64,000 bases of DNA from an uncultured Oscillospiraceae bacterium (GTDB lineage Bacteria > Bacillota > Clostridia > Oscillospirales > Oscillospiraceae), in assembly GCA_944385475.1 (NCBI GenBank), contig CALWXJ010000054.1, positions 62,001 to 126,000 on the forward strand. Reading direction: 5' to 3'. The notes under the pieces are model-generated. The model did no database searches. It saw only the letters and a list, made by a program, of their open reading frames with translations, and was not told where the DNA came from. Below, piece after piece: positions 51,258 through 60,379 of this stretch; positions within the stretch are counted from its first letter, which is position 1, and every line of letters begins with the position of its first letter. Made by a program: the position numbers and the translations under genes.

Positions 51258-52370
51258 TTGAAAAAGACTCTGGCACTCATGCTGAGCCTGATGATGCTCA
51301 TCGGGCTCCTGTCCGGCTGCGTCAGCACCCGGGACGAATCCACCTCTGACGGCGACTCCACTTCCGGCGACAGCTCTGCCCAGCAGACCTCCGGCGGCGT
51401 GGTCAACGTCTATAACTGGGGTGAATATATCGACGAGTCTGTGCTGGAAGACTTTGAAGAGGCCACCGGCATCACGGTCAACTATCAGATGTACGACAGC
51501 AACGAGACCATGTACGCCAAGATCGCCGGCGGCGGCGCCGATTATGACGTGGTGATCCCCTCTGACTATATGATCGCCCGCATGATCGAAGAGGACATGC
51601 TGGAGCCTCTGAACTTTGATAATATCCCCAATTTCGCGGACATCGACCCCGCCCTGCTCAACCCCGCCTACGACCCGGAAAACCTCTACTCCGTCCCCTA
51701 TATGTGGGGCCTTATGGGAGTCATCTACAACACCACCATGGTGGACGAGGCAGATATCGGCAGCTGGGATCTCATGTGGAACGAAAAATACGCCGGCGAT
51801 ATCCTGACCTATGACAACTCCCGGGATGCCATCGGCATTGCCCTGAAGCTGCTGGGATATTCCTACAACACCACAGACGAAGCCCAGATCAAGGAGGCTG
51901 TGGACCTGCTGATTGAGCAGAAGCCCTTGATCCAGGCCTATGTCATGGACCAGATTTTCGATAAGATGCAGGGCGGCAACGCTGCCATCGGCTCTTACTA
52001 TTACGGAGACTTCCTCACCATGCAGGAGGTCAATCCCGACCTCGCCTTCTACATCCCGGAGGAGGGCGCCAACATCTATGTGGACGCCATGTGCATTCTC
52101 AAGGATGCGAAAAACAAGGAAAACGCCGAGGCCTTTATCAACTATATGTGCTCCACCGAGGCGGGCCTGAAAAACTGCGAGGCCATCTGCTACTCCACGC
52201 CCCTGATGAGCGTGCGGGAGGAGCTGGATCCGGAGGTCTCCGGTGATATTTACGCCTATCCTGACGAGAGTGTCATGGCCAAGTGCGAAAGCTATGCCGG
52301 TCTTCCCCAGGAGACCCTGGACCTGTATGACAGTGAGTGGACCCGTCTGAAGTCCACCTCCGTGGATTAA
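51258..52370 (+). CDS. potD: Spermidine/putrescine-binding lipoprotein
   Basis: The solute receptor of the importer. The start is a TTG at 51258 with GGAG about 12 bases upstream. It has a lipoprotein signal ending LLSGC (Cys 21), a Ser/Asp-rich linker, and the PotD fold opening VVNVYNWGEYID, with DSNETMYAKIAGGGADYDVVIPSDYM in part (YDVVIPSDYM) and LPQETLDLYDSEWTRLKS near the end. The family binds putrescine or spermidine; which one cannot be read. Confidence 0.94.
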   Translation: MKKTLALMLSLMMLIGLLSGCVSTRDESTSDGDSTSGDSSAQQTSGGVVNVYNWGEYIDESVLEDFEEATGITVNYQMYDSNETMYAKIAGGGADYDVVIPSDYMIARMIEEDMLEPLNFDNIPNFADIDPALLNPAYDPENLYSVPYMWGLMGVIYNTTMVDEADIGSWDLMWNEKYAGDILTYDNSRDAIGIALKLLGYSYNTTDEAQIKEAVDLLIEQKPLIQAYVMDQIFDKMQGGNAAIGSYYYGDFLTMQEVNPDLAFYIPEEGANIYVDAMCILKDAKNKENAEAFINYMCSTEAGLKNCEAICYSTPLMSVREELDPEVSGDIYAYPDESVMAKCESYAGLPQETLDLYDSEWTRLKSTSVD

Positions 52371-52386
52371 AAGAGAGGACGCTTTT

Positions 52387-52782
52387 ATGATTCCCATCGG
52401 AGCAAAGGGGCAGGCACACTTGGACGTGACCATGGAGCAGACTGCTGCGGCAGTTGGCTCCGGAGCCCTGCCGGTATTCGGAACACCCTTTCTGTGCGGC
52501 CTGATGGAAAACGCCGCCATGACCTGTCTCCAGCCCTATTTGGAAGAGGGACGGGGCAGTGTGGGCACCCACTTAGACGTCAGCCATGACGCCCCGACGC
52601 CTGTGGGGATGCGCGTGTGGGCAGAGGCAGAGGTCACCGCTGTGTCGGAAAATGGACGAATGGTGGATTTTTCCGTAAGAGCCTGGGATGAAGCCGGACC
52701 CATTGGCGCCGGCAAGCATACCCGGGCCATCATCCAAAACCAGCGCTTTCTTGAAAAGTGCAACGCAAAATTAAATCCCTGA
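52387..52782 (+). CDS. FlK-like hotdog thioesterase
   Basis: A 131-residue single-hotdog protein. Residues T33, E41, G60 and H67 stand at exactly the spacing of the catalytic T42, E50, G69 and H76 of the fluoroacetyl-CoA thioesterase FlK, in GTPFLCGLMENAAM and HLDVSHDAPTPVG. Homologues occur widely where no fluoroacetate is made, so the native substrate is probably another short acyl-CoA. It lies 16 bases after potD and before a terminator, so it is very likely the last gene of the pot operon. Confidence 0.85.
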   Translation: MIPIGAKGQAHLDVTMEQTAAAVGSGALPVFGTPFLCGLMENAAMTCLQPYLEEGRGSVGTHLDVSHDAPTPVGMRVWAEAEVTAVSENGRMVDFSVRAWDEAGPIGAGKHTRAIIQNQRFLEKCNAKLNP

Positions 52783-52798
52783 CACCTCTTGTTTCAGC

Positions 52799-52838
52799 GG
52801 CGGCATCCTGGAAAACACTCCGGGATGCCGCCCTTTTT
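52799..52838 (+). terminator. Terminator of the pot operon
   Basis: GGCGGCATCC (52799-52808) pairs with GGATGCCGCC (52823-52832), followed by CTTTTT. Confidence 0.92.
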
Positions 52839-52949
52839 CTCCCACTGTCCAAAAGGCGTCTTATGGACGGGGAGATCCCTTAAAGCCTTTGCGCTGGGTA
52901 TTTTCCAACGCAGCCGCCCGGCTCCATCAGCGGTTCTTGTCCTGTCCCG

Positions 52950-52978
52950 TTGACGGGAAGCATTTTTCAAGGTATAAT
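52950..52978 (+). promoter_or_regulatory. Sigma-A promoter of mmuM
   Basis: -35 TTGACG (52950-52955) and a perfect -10 TATAAT (52973-52978), spacer 17. The 80-base leader is too short for an S-box riboswitch, and I see none. The 284-base gap from 52783 is otherwise only the pot terminator. Confidence 0.86.
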
Positions 52979-53066
52979 GTGACGATTTCCTCAAAAGCCG
53001 CGTGCTTTCCACCCCACAGCCAACGCGGCCCATCATTTCCCTGAGAGAGAAAGGAGCGTGCCCTGT

Positions 53067-54023
53067 ATGCGCGTGCGTTTGCAAGAGACCATGGAACAAG
53101 CGAAGATCCTGGTGATAGACGGCTCCATGTCCGCCGCGCTGGAGGCCCTGGGCTGCAACTTAAACGATACACTTTGGACTGCCAAGGCCCTGTTGGAACA
53201 GCCCCAGCTGGTGCAGCAGGTCCACCTTGACTATTTTCGGGCAGGAGCTGACTGTGCCATCACCGACAGCTATCAAGCCAGCATCCCCGGCCTCACCGCC
53301 AGGGGCTACTCCCAAAAGGAGGCGGAGGATGCCATCGCCCGCTCTGTGGAGCTGGTGCTGAAAGCCCGGGAGGACTGGTGGCACCAGGAGGGGCAAAACA
53401 GCGGCCGTCCCCTGCCCCTTTGTCTGGGCTCTGTGGGCCCCTACGGAGCATATCTGGCAGATGGGTCGGAATACCGGGGTAATTACGGCGTCAGCGATGA
53501 TGTCCTCCGGGACTTCCACCGCCGCCGGATGGAGATCCTCTGGGAGGCAGGGGCTGACCTGCTGCTCATCGAGACCCAGCCCTCCCTGCGGGAGGCCCTG
53601 ATTGAGGCGGAGATCGCCGAGGAATTGGGGGCCGACTACTGGGTGAGCTTTTCCTGCCGAGACGGCAGTCACATCCACGAGGGAGATCCTGTGGCCGCCT
53701 GCGCCGCCGCTCTTTCCCAGGGGCCCCCCCACCTGCAGATGGTGGGCGTGAACTGCGTGCCTCCTCAGTTTGTAGAGCCGCTGATCGGCCAGCTTCGCTC
53801 CGGCTGCCAGCTGCCCATCGCCGTCTATCCCAACAGCGGCGAGGTATATGACCCCTCCACCAAGACCTGGCACGGCAGCCGGGACGGCATCACCTTCGGG
53901 GATTATGCCCACCGCTGGATGCGCGCCGGCGCCCAGGCTGTTGGGGGCTGCTGCCGTACCGTGGCCAGCCATATCCGGGAGGTGGCCCGGGCCCGGGAGG
54001 TCTTTTTGAAGCTGGGGCGCTGA
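53067..54023 (+). CDS. mmuM: Homocysteine S-methyltransferase
   Basis: MmuM moves a methyl group from S-methylmethionine (or S-adenosylmethionine) to homocysteine, giving methionine. The 318-residue barrel has DGSMSAALEALGC at the N-terminus and the zinc cysteines C230 (in GVNC) and C295/C296 (in GGCC), at family spacing. I take the ATG at 53067 with AGGAG 10 bases upstream; a GTG 9 bases earlier is too near it. No permease gene accompanies it here. Confidence 0.93.
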   Translation: MRVRLQETMEQAKILVIDGSMSAALEALGCNLNDTLWTAKALLEQPQLVQQVHLDYFRAGADCAITDSYQASIPGLTARGYSQKEAEDAIARSVELVLKAREDWWHQEGQNSGRPLPLCLGSVGPYGAYLADGSEYRGNYGVSDDVLRDFHRRRMEILWEAGADLLLIETQPSLREALIEAEIAEELGADYWVSFSCRDGSHIHEGDPVAACAAALSQGPPHLQMVGVNCVPPQFVEPLIGQLRSGCQLPIAVYPNSGEVYDPSTKTWHGSRDGITFGDYAHRWMRAGAQAVGGCCRTVASHIREVARAREVFLKLGR

Positions 54024-54049
54024 CTTTCTTTTCCCTATTCCCTAAAAAC

Positions 54050-54087
54050 GGACCCGAGAGGCAGAGTGCCTCTCGGGTCCATTTTTT
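54050..54087 (+). terminator. Terminator of mmuM
   Basis: GGACCCGAGAGGC (54050-54062) pairs with GCCTCTCGGGTCC (54068-54080), then ATTTTTTC. Confidence 0.94.
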
Positions 54088-54119
54088 CATTTCCGCGGCT
54101 CCTCCTCTTTCCCCCAAGG

Positions 54120-54164
54120 GAGGAAAAAGCCGACCCGGACTCCATATGGAGTCCGGGTCGGCTT
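54120..54164 (-). terminator. Terminator of the pyrH-to-polC operon
   Basis: A perfect 38-base palindrome with AGCCGACCCGGACTCCAT as its arm (54127-54164), followed on the minus strand by TTTTTCC. It directly follows the polC stop. Confidence 0.94.
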
Positions 54165-54177
54165 ATGCTCCAGGCGG

Positions 54178-57100
54178 TCAAAACAGCGTCATCTGACTGG
54201 TCTCTGCCATACCGGCAAAGGCGCCCAGGGACTTGAGCTGTTCAATATGCGTCTTGGAGAGCTTGTTACAGCACATGGAAAATTCTTCAATGGACACAAA
54301 GTCCTTCCCCGCCCGCTTCTCCACCGTATCCAGCGCCGCTGCCTCTCCCAGACCGTGAACGGAGATGAAGGGCGGCAGCAGGCCGTTTTCCGTGATGAGA
54401 AACTTGGTGGCATCGGAATGGTAGATGTCGATGGTATCAAAATGAAAGCCCCGGAGATAAAACTCATAGCAGACCTCCAAGGTGGTCAGGAGGTTTAGCT
54501 CCACAGCGGTGGCATCTTTGTTGTTTTCGATCTCCCGGATCTTTTTCTTCACCGCCTCTTTCCCCGCGCAGCAGTACTCTGCGTCAAAGGCCTTTGCCCG
54601 GACGGAGAAAAACGTGGCGTAGAAAGCCAGGGGGCGGTGGACCTTATACCAGGCAATGCGAAAGGCCATCATGACATAGGCCACGGCATGGGCCTTTGGG
54701 AAGAGGTAGCCGATCTTAGCAAGGGAGTCGATATACCACTGGGGCACGTCATGGGTCTCCATGGCCTCCACCCAGCCCTCGTCAAAGCCGCCTTTTTTCA
54801 CCTTGCCCTTACGCACCTTCTCCATGATCTTGAAGCTCATCTTGGGATCCAGGCCCTTGGAGATCAAATAGAGCATGATGTCATCCCGGCAGCCCACCGT
54901 CTCCAAAACTGAGGCGGTGCCGCTGAGGATCAGGTCCCGGGCATTGCCCAGCCACACATCCGTCCCGTGAGAAAAGCCGGAAAGCCGCACCAGGGTATTA
55001 AAATCCTTGGGCTGTGTATCCATCAGCATCTGCCGGGTAAAGCGGGTATTGAATTCCGGGATCGCCACGGCGCCAGTGGGCCCCAGGATCTCGTCATTTT
55101 CATACCCCAGCACCCGGCTGGAAGTGAAGATGGACATGGTATCCGGATCATCCAGGGGAATATCATGGGGATCCACCCCGGTGAGATCCTGCATCATCCG
55201 GACCATGGTGGGGTCATCATGGCCCAGCATGTCCAGTTTTAAGAGGTTATCCTCCATGGATTTATCGTCAGGCACCACCACCAATCCCCCGGGATGCTGA
55301 CCGGTGGTCCGCCGCACGCCCACACACCCTAAAGTCAGGCGGTTTTCCTCGGCCCGGCCCACCACCATGTTATTCTCCTCCAGGTACTTTTTCACCAGGC
55401 CATAGGCTGTTTTTTCCGCCAGAGTGCCGATGGTCCCTGCCCGAAACACCTGGGATTCCCCAAACATCTCAATGGCATGGCGATGGGCCCTGGCCTGATA
55501 CTCCCCGGAAAAATTCAAGTCGATATCCGGCACTTTTCCGCCGCCGAAGCCAAGGAACGTCTCAAAGGGGATGTCAAAGCCGTCTTTTACATACTTGGTG
55601 CCGCAGATGGGGCAGTCCTTGTCCGGCATGTCCGCCCCGCAGCCATAGGAGCCATCGGTGATAAATTCGCTGTGCTTGCACTTGGGGCAGCGATAGTGGG
55701 GCGGCAGGGAATTCACTTCCGTGATGCCAGACATGTACGCCACCAAAGACGAGCCCACAGAGCCCCGGGATCCCACCAGATATCCATTTTCCAAAGAGCG
55801 CTGTACCAGCTTCTGGGCTGACATGTATACCACATCATATTTTCCCAGGATGCCTCCCAGTTCCACATTCAGGCGGTCCACAATCAGCTGGGGCGGGTCT
55901 TCTCCATAGAGCCGGTGGACCTTTTCCCATACCAGATGGTTCAGCTCCTCTTCCGAGTTGGCAAGGCGGGGAGGAAAGAGCTCTTTTGGCAAAAGCTCAA
56001 ACGTCTCCACCTGGTCGGCGATCAGGCGGGTATTTTGCACCACCACCTCGTAGGCCTTCTCCTCTCCCAGGTAGGAAAACTCCTGGAGCATCTCCTCTGT
56101 GGTTTTGAAATAGATGGGCAGGGGTTCATTGGCATCCGGGAATTTCTTGGAAGCCAGGAGGATATGCCGGTAGATCTCATCCTCCGGATCCAGGAAGTGG
56201 ACGTCCCCCGTGGCGCACACGGGTTTTCCCAGCTCCTCCCCCAAACGGACGATGGTGCGGTTATAATCCCGCAGATCCTCCAAAGAGCGGGCGTCCCCGT
56301 TGCGCAGCATAAAGGCGTTGTTGCAAAGAGGCTGGATCTCCAAATAGTCATAAAAGGAGGCGATGCGCTTCAGCTCGTCCCAGTCCTTGTGATCCACTAC
56401 CGCCCGGAACAGCTCCCCCGCCTCGCAGGCAGAGCCTATGATGACCCCCTCCCTGTGCTCCATCAACAGTGTTTTGGGGATGATGGGCACCCGCTTGAAA
56501 TATTTGAGGTTAGAGGCGGAGATCATCTGATAGAGGTTCTTTAGCCCCACCTTGTTCCGGGCGATCAAAATGATATGCTTGGGAAAGCGGCTGGTTCTGC
56601 TGCCCTGGGGACGCAGCTTTTCCATTTCAGCGTTCACCGCCTGCAGCGTATGGACGCCCCGTTCCTTCAGCATCTTCCAAAAGGGGATCAGCATATAGCC
56701 CACCGTGGCGGCATCATCGCTGGCACGGTGGTGGTTGAAGGCAGGCAGGTCCAGATGTTCTGCCACAATATCCAGCTTATATTTTCCAAGATCCGGCAGC
56801 AGGGTCTGCGCCAGGATCAGCGAGTCGATGTAGGTGGGGTGGAATTCCAGCCCCGCCTTTTTGCACCCGGCACGGATAAAGCCGATATCAAATTCGGCAT
56901 TGTGCGCTGCCAGAGGCCGGCCATCCACAAATTTTAAAAACTTCTCCAAGGCCTCCTTGGCCTTGGGGGCATCCCTCAGCATCTCGTCTGTGATGCCGGT
57001 GAGGCCAATAATCTCCGGTGTCAGACGGCGCTCCGGATTTACAAAGGTCTGGAACCGCTCCGCGATCTCCCCGTTTTTCAGCACCACGGCGCCGATCTCC

Positions 57101-58071
57101 GTGATGGCCTCCCGGTCTACTTTCAGCCCGGTGGTCTCAATGTCGAAGCAAACTACCTCCTGCTCCAGCGCCTGGTCCAGCGGCCCGTGCACCGCTACCC
57201 GGTCATCTAAGTTGTTGACAAAATATCCCTCTACCCCGTAAAGGATCTTGATCTTGTCCCCTGCGGCATGCCAGGCATCGGGAAAAGATTGGGCGCATCC
57301 ATGGTCTGTGATGGCAATGGCGGGATGTCCCCACCGGATGGCCTGCTCGATAACAGCCTTGGTATCCGTCAGGGCATCCATGTTGCTCATGCGGGTATGC
57401 AGATGCAGCTCCACCCGTTTTTCCGGAGCATGGTCCTGGCGGGGGGTATGGGCGGCCACACAGATCCCTGTTGGACTCAGCTGAATGTCCTTTCCGTCCC
57501 AGGTGGGCTCCATCTTCCCCTGCACCCGCAGCCACATCCCCGGCTTCACCGCCCCTTCCAGGGGCTTGGCCTCCCGAGCCGTCAGGTTGCGCTGGACTGT
57601 GACGGAGTTGGTATAATCCGTCATCTCAATGGTCAGGCGCCACATACCAGGCCGGCGGGTCTCCTCACATTTGGCGGAAAAAACCTTCCCTTCCACCACA
57701 GCGTTGGTGGTTTTTAAAGAGAGCTCCTTCATGGGAAGGACCTTCCCCTTCACCGGAGTGCCAAACAGCACCTCCTGCCTGCCCGGCTTTTTCCCGGAGG
57801 CCGGTGCCTTCTCTGCCGCCTCCCTTTGGATCTCCGGGCAGGTCAAACGCAGCCCCACCCTCCGAAGCCCATAGCAAAGCCGGAGAGCCTCTTCGATCTC
57901 CCGGATCTCCCCCTCTGTAAAGGATTGGGGCGCTGAAAGATGAAACTCCGCCTCCAGGGCCGTCTGGTCGATGGAGGCGCCGGTGAGCAGCGCCCCGGCC
58001 AATTTGACCCGCAGCTGCCCGGAGATCCGGAGTCCTGTAAACATTTCAAAAAACGGTATGTCCTTTGACAT
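54178..58071 (-). CDS. polC: DNA polymerase III PolC, Gram-positive type
   Basis: The main replicative polymerase of low-GC Firmicutes with built-in proofreading. Order of domains in 1297 residues: short N-terminal part (1-105), OB-fold (about 120-205), split PHP domain starting VELHLHTRMSNMDAL (about 220), DnaQ-like exonuclease with FDIETTG (about 310-475), then zinc-binding CPKCKHSEF...CPICG, the catalytic PDIDLNFSG, and a helix-hairpin-helix end. Bacillus PolC is over 1400 residues, and the shortfall is at the N-terminus. The ATG at 58071 has AGAGGGAA upstream, so I see no evidence of lost sequence. Confidence 0.96.
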   Translation of the reverse strand: MSKDIPFFEMFTGLRISGQLRVKLAGALLTGASIDQTALEAEFHLSAPQSFTEGEIREIEEALRLCYGLRRVGLRLTCPEIQREAAEKAPASGKKPGRQEVLFGTPVKGKVLPMKELSLKTTNAVVEGKVFSAKCEETRRPGMWRLTIEMTDYTNSVTVQRNLTAREAKPLEGAVKPGMWLRVQGKMEPTWDGKDIQLSPTGICVAAHTPRQDHAPEKRVELHLHTRMSNMDALTDTKAVIEQAIRWGHPAIAITDHGCAQSFPDAWHAAGDKIKILYGVEGYFVNNLDDRVAVHGPLDQALEQEVVCFDIETTGLKVDREAITEIGAVVLKNGEIAERFQTFVNPERRLTPEIIGLTGITDEMLRDAPKAKEALEKFLKFVDGRPLAAHNAEFDIGFIRAGCKKAGLEFHPTYIDSLILAQTLLPDLGKYKLDIVAEHLDLPAFNHHRASDDAATVGYMLIPFWKMLKERGVHTLQAVNAEMEKLRPQGSRTSRFPKHIILIARNKVGLKNLYQMISASNLKYFKRVPIIPKTLLMEHREGVIIGSACEAGELFRAVVDHKDWDELKRIASFYDYLEIQPLCNNAFMLRNGDARSLEDLRDYNRTIVRLGEELGKPVCATGDVHFLDPEDEIYRHILLASKKFPDANEPLPIYFKTTEEMLQEFSYLGEEKAYEVVVQNTRLIADQVETFELLPKELFPPRLANSEEELNHLVWEKVHRLYGEDPPQLIVDRLNVELGGILGKYDVVYMSAQKLVQRSLENGYLVGSRGSVGSSLVAYMSGITEVNSLPPHYRCPKCKHSEFITDGSYGCGADMPDKDCPICGTKYVKDGFDIPFETFLGFGGGKVPDIDLNFSGEYQARAHRHAIEMFGESQVFRAGTIGTLAEKTAYGLVKKYLEENNMVVGRAEENRLTLGCVGVRRTTGQHPGGLVVVPDDKSMEDNLLKLDMLGHDDPTMVRMMQDLTGVDPHDIPLDDPDTMSIFTSSRVLGYENDEILGPTGAVAIPEFNTRFTRQMLMDTQPKDFNTLVRLSGFSHGTDVWLGNARDLILSGTASVLETVGCRDDIMLYLISKGLDPKMSFKIMEKVRKGKVKKGGFDEGWVEAMETHDVPQWYIDSLAKIGYLFPKAHAVAYVMMAFRIAWYKVHRPLAFYATFFSVRAKAFDAEYCCAGKEAVKKKIREIENNKDATAVELNLLTTLEVCYEFYLRGFHFDTIDIYHSDATKFLITENGLLPPFISVHGLGEAAALDTVEKRAGKDFVSIEEFSMCCNKLSKTHIEQLKSLGAFAGMAETSQMTLF

Positions 58072-58155
58072 GATTCCCTCTCACTTTTCCTCTTGATCTT
58101 TTCCCACTTCCGCCTTGGGGCTCTCCAAAAGCTGTCCACTGCCGACCCGGGCCTT

Positions 58156-59193
58156 TCACAGCTTTTCGATCTCCCGCATCAAGGCATCCACAAGCTCCTC
58201 CTGAGGAACCTTGTAAAGTATTTTTCCTTTTCGAAACAGCAATCCTTCCTCCCTGCCGCCGGCGATACCGATGTCGGCAGCGGAGGCCTCTCCCGGCCCA
58301 TTTACGGCGCAGCCCATCACCGCGACCGTGAGATTTTTGTGGCAGTTTGCAAGACGCCGCTCCACCTCCTGGGCAATGGGGATCAGGTCGATTCGGGTAC
58401 GGCCGCAGGTGGGGCAGGCGATGAGGTTCACGCCCTCTTTCCGCAGCCCCGCTGCCTTGAGGATCTTCCGGGCGGCATAGATCTCCTCCACAGGATCCGC
58501 CGTAAGGGTCACCCGAATGGTGTCACCGATCCCCAGGCAGAGGAGTCCTCCAATCCCCATGGCGGACTTCACAAGCCCCATGGAGGGCGTCCCGGCCTCC
58601 GTCACCCCCAGGTGAAGAGGATAGCGGGTCTGCTGACTGAGCATTTGGTAGGCCCGCATGGTCACCGGCACATCTGAGCACTTGACGGAGATGCAGATGT
58701 CGTCAAAATCAAAGCGGTTCAAAAGCCGCACATGACCCATGGCGCTTTCCACCAGGGCCTCAGGCGTGACACCGCCGTATTTTGCCCGCAGCTCCTTTTC
58801 CAGAGAGCCGCCGTTGACGCCGATGCGGATGGGGATGTTCCGCTTCCGGCATGCCTCCGCTACTGCCTTGACATTTTCCTCCCCGCCAATGTTGCCGGGG
58901 TTGATTCGGACGGCATCTGCTCCCCGCTCTATACACTCCAATGCCAGGCGGTAGTCAAAATGGATGTCCACCACCAGGGGGATCCGGATGCAGGCTTTGA
59001 TCTTCTCGATGGCCAAGGCCGCTTCATGGTCCGGGACCGCCACCCGGATGATCTCACAGCCCGCATCCTCCAGCTCTTGGATCTGTGCCACAGTGGCCTG
59101 CACGTTATCTGTTTTGGTGTTGCACATGGACTGGATCGTCACCGGGGCGCCTCCGCCCACCAGGACGCCTCCCACTGAGAGTTGCTTTGTCAT
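58156..59193 (-). CDS. ispG: 4-hydroxy-3-methylbut-2-enyl diphosphate synthase (flavodoxin/ferredoxin)
   Basis: IspG, an iron-sulphur enzyme, forms HMBPP in the MEP pathway. The 345 residues show a barrel with GGAPVTIQSMCNTKTDN near the start, RINPGNIGG, and the [4Fe-4S] cysteines in ACPTCGRT and MGCAVNGPGEA. The ATG at 59193 follows GAGGTGG; an ATG 33 bases upstream is not conserved. It lies between rseP and polC. Confidence 0.96.
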   Translation of the reverse strand: MTKQLSVGGVLVGGGAPVTIQSMCNTKTDNVQATVAQIQELEDAGCEIIRVAVPDHEAALAIEKIKACIRIPLVVDIHFDYRLALECIERGADAVRINPGNIGGEENVKAVAEACRKRNIPIRIGVNGGSLEKELRAKYGGVTPEALVESAMGHVRLLNRFDFDDICISVKCSDVPVTMRAYQMLSQQTRYPLHLGVTEAGTPSMGLVKSAMGIGGLLCLGIGDTIRVTLTADPVEEIYAARKILKAAGLRKEGVNLIACPTCGRTRIDLIPIAQEVERRLANCHKNLTVAVMGCAVNGPGEASAADIGIAGGREEGLLFRKGKILYKVPQEELVDALMREIEKL

Positions 59194-59231
59194 ACATCCA
59201 CCTCTATTTTTCCATCCTTCAAACACGGACA

Positions 59232-59268
59232 GCCGGCGGAAAGGCCCCCCTCTCCGCCGGCGTTTTTT
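59232..59268 (+). other. Hairpin between ispG and rseP
   Basis: GCCGGCGGA (59232-59240) pairs with TCCGCCGGC (59253-59261); the T-run GTTTTTT is on the plus strand, opposite to the flanking genes. On the minus strand it is only a stem. See findings. Confidence 0.55.
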
Positions 59269-59295
59269 CAGGCGGCCATCGCCTGCAGATCCAAG

Positions 59296-60363
59296 TCATT
59301 GAAAAAGCCGGAACACATCCTGGAACGTCACCACCAGCATAAAGCCCATCAAAAGCACAAAGCCGGCGGCATTGATGGCGGTTTGATATTTCTCCGGCAC
59401 TTTTTTCCGAAACAGGGCAAAGGAAACGGCATCCACCAGCAAGAAGAAAATACGGCCGCCGTCCAATGCCGGCAGAGGCAGCAGGTTCATCACCGCCAGG
59501 TTTACCGCGATAAGCGCGCCCAAATAAAAGATGTTGCGCCAGGCAGCTGCCGGGCTGGCAGCGGAAGACCCCACCTCCGTAATGGTGGTAACGATCCCCA
59601 CCGGACCGCTGAGATCCTCCATCCCAGCGTTGCCGGTCACCAGCTGCACCAGGCTGAACCAGACGATCTGCACAAAGTCCAGCGCCTGATAAAAGCTGTA
59701 CTGCACTCTTGTAAAAAAGCTCTGGGCCGGCACCTCTGCCGCTCCCACATAGATTCCGAATCCCTGATAGGTCTCCCCATCCATGGAGGTGCAGGTCTGC
59801 AGGGGAAGGTCCTCTATCAGGATGTGGCGTCCATCCCGCACCACCTCCAGATCCACACTCTGTCCCGCGTAGCTGAGAAAGAGCTGGGCGTCCCCGTAGA
59901 GGTAGGCCCGGTAGCCATTGACTTTATAGATCCGGTCCCCTTCCATCAGGCCGTTTTCCCCCGTCTGAGTCACCTCCGGGGCAAGTCCTGTGATACTGTC
60001 CACATAAAAGCCGGTGGCTCCCGCAAACAAAAACAAGATGATGACAAGGCCCGTGAGGAAATTCATAAAGGCCCCCGCCGCCAAAATTACTAATTTTTTC
60101 CAAAATCCCTGCCGGACAAAGGACCGCTCATCTCCCGTGTCCTCGTCCTCGCCCTCCATGGCGCAGTATCCGCCGATAGGCAGCGCCCGCAGGGCATACA
60201 GCGTCTCTCCCCTCTGCCGGCTCCACAGGGCGGGACCCATGCCGATGGAAAACTCGTTGACCCGAACACCGCACAGCTTTGACGCCACAAAGTGGCCCAG
60301 CTCGTGCAGGGCAATGAGTACGCCAAATAGCACCAGCGCCGCCAAGGCATAGAGCAGTTTCAT
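59296..60363 (-). CDS. rseP: Site-2 metalloprotease RseP
   Basis: An intramembrane zinc protease which trims signal peptides and anti-sigma factors. The 355 residues have HELGH at 20-24 in the first helix, a PDZ domain between about 130 and 210, and the conserved NLLPLPALDGGRIF near the C-terminus with the third zinc ligand. Four membrane segments are seen. It follows dxr by 16 bases. Confidence 0.95.
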   Translation of the reverse strand: MKLLYALAALVLFGVLIALHELGHFVASKLCGVRVNEFSIGMGPALWSRQRGETLYALRALPIGGYCAMEGEDEDTGDERSFVRQGFWKKLVILAAGAFMNFLTGLVIILFLFAGATGFYVDSITGLAPEVTQTGENGLMEGDRIYKVNGYRAYLYGDAQLFLSYAGQSVDLEVVRDGRHILIEDLPLQTCTSMDGETYQGFGIYVGAAEVPAQSFFTRVQYSFYQALDFVQIVWFSLVQLVTGNAGMEDLSGPVGIVTTITEVGSSAASPAAAWRNIFYLGALIAVNLAVMNLLPLPALDGGRIFFLLVDAVSFALFRKKVPEKYQTAINAAGFVLLMGFMLVVTFQDVFRLFQ

Positions 60364-60379
60364 GAGGTTCCTCCTTGCT

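Noticed and set aside
50172..52520. A 782-codon open frame on the minus strand opposite potB, potC and potD
   Set aside because: It mirrors real genes with strong family matches on the plus strand. Such antisense frames are common at this GC content.
52979..53066. S-box or other methionine-related riboswitch ahead of mmuM
   Set aside because: The leader is under 90 bases, without a terminator or the S-box core.
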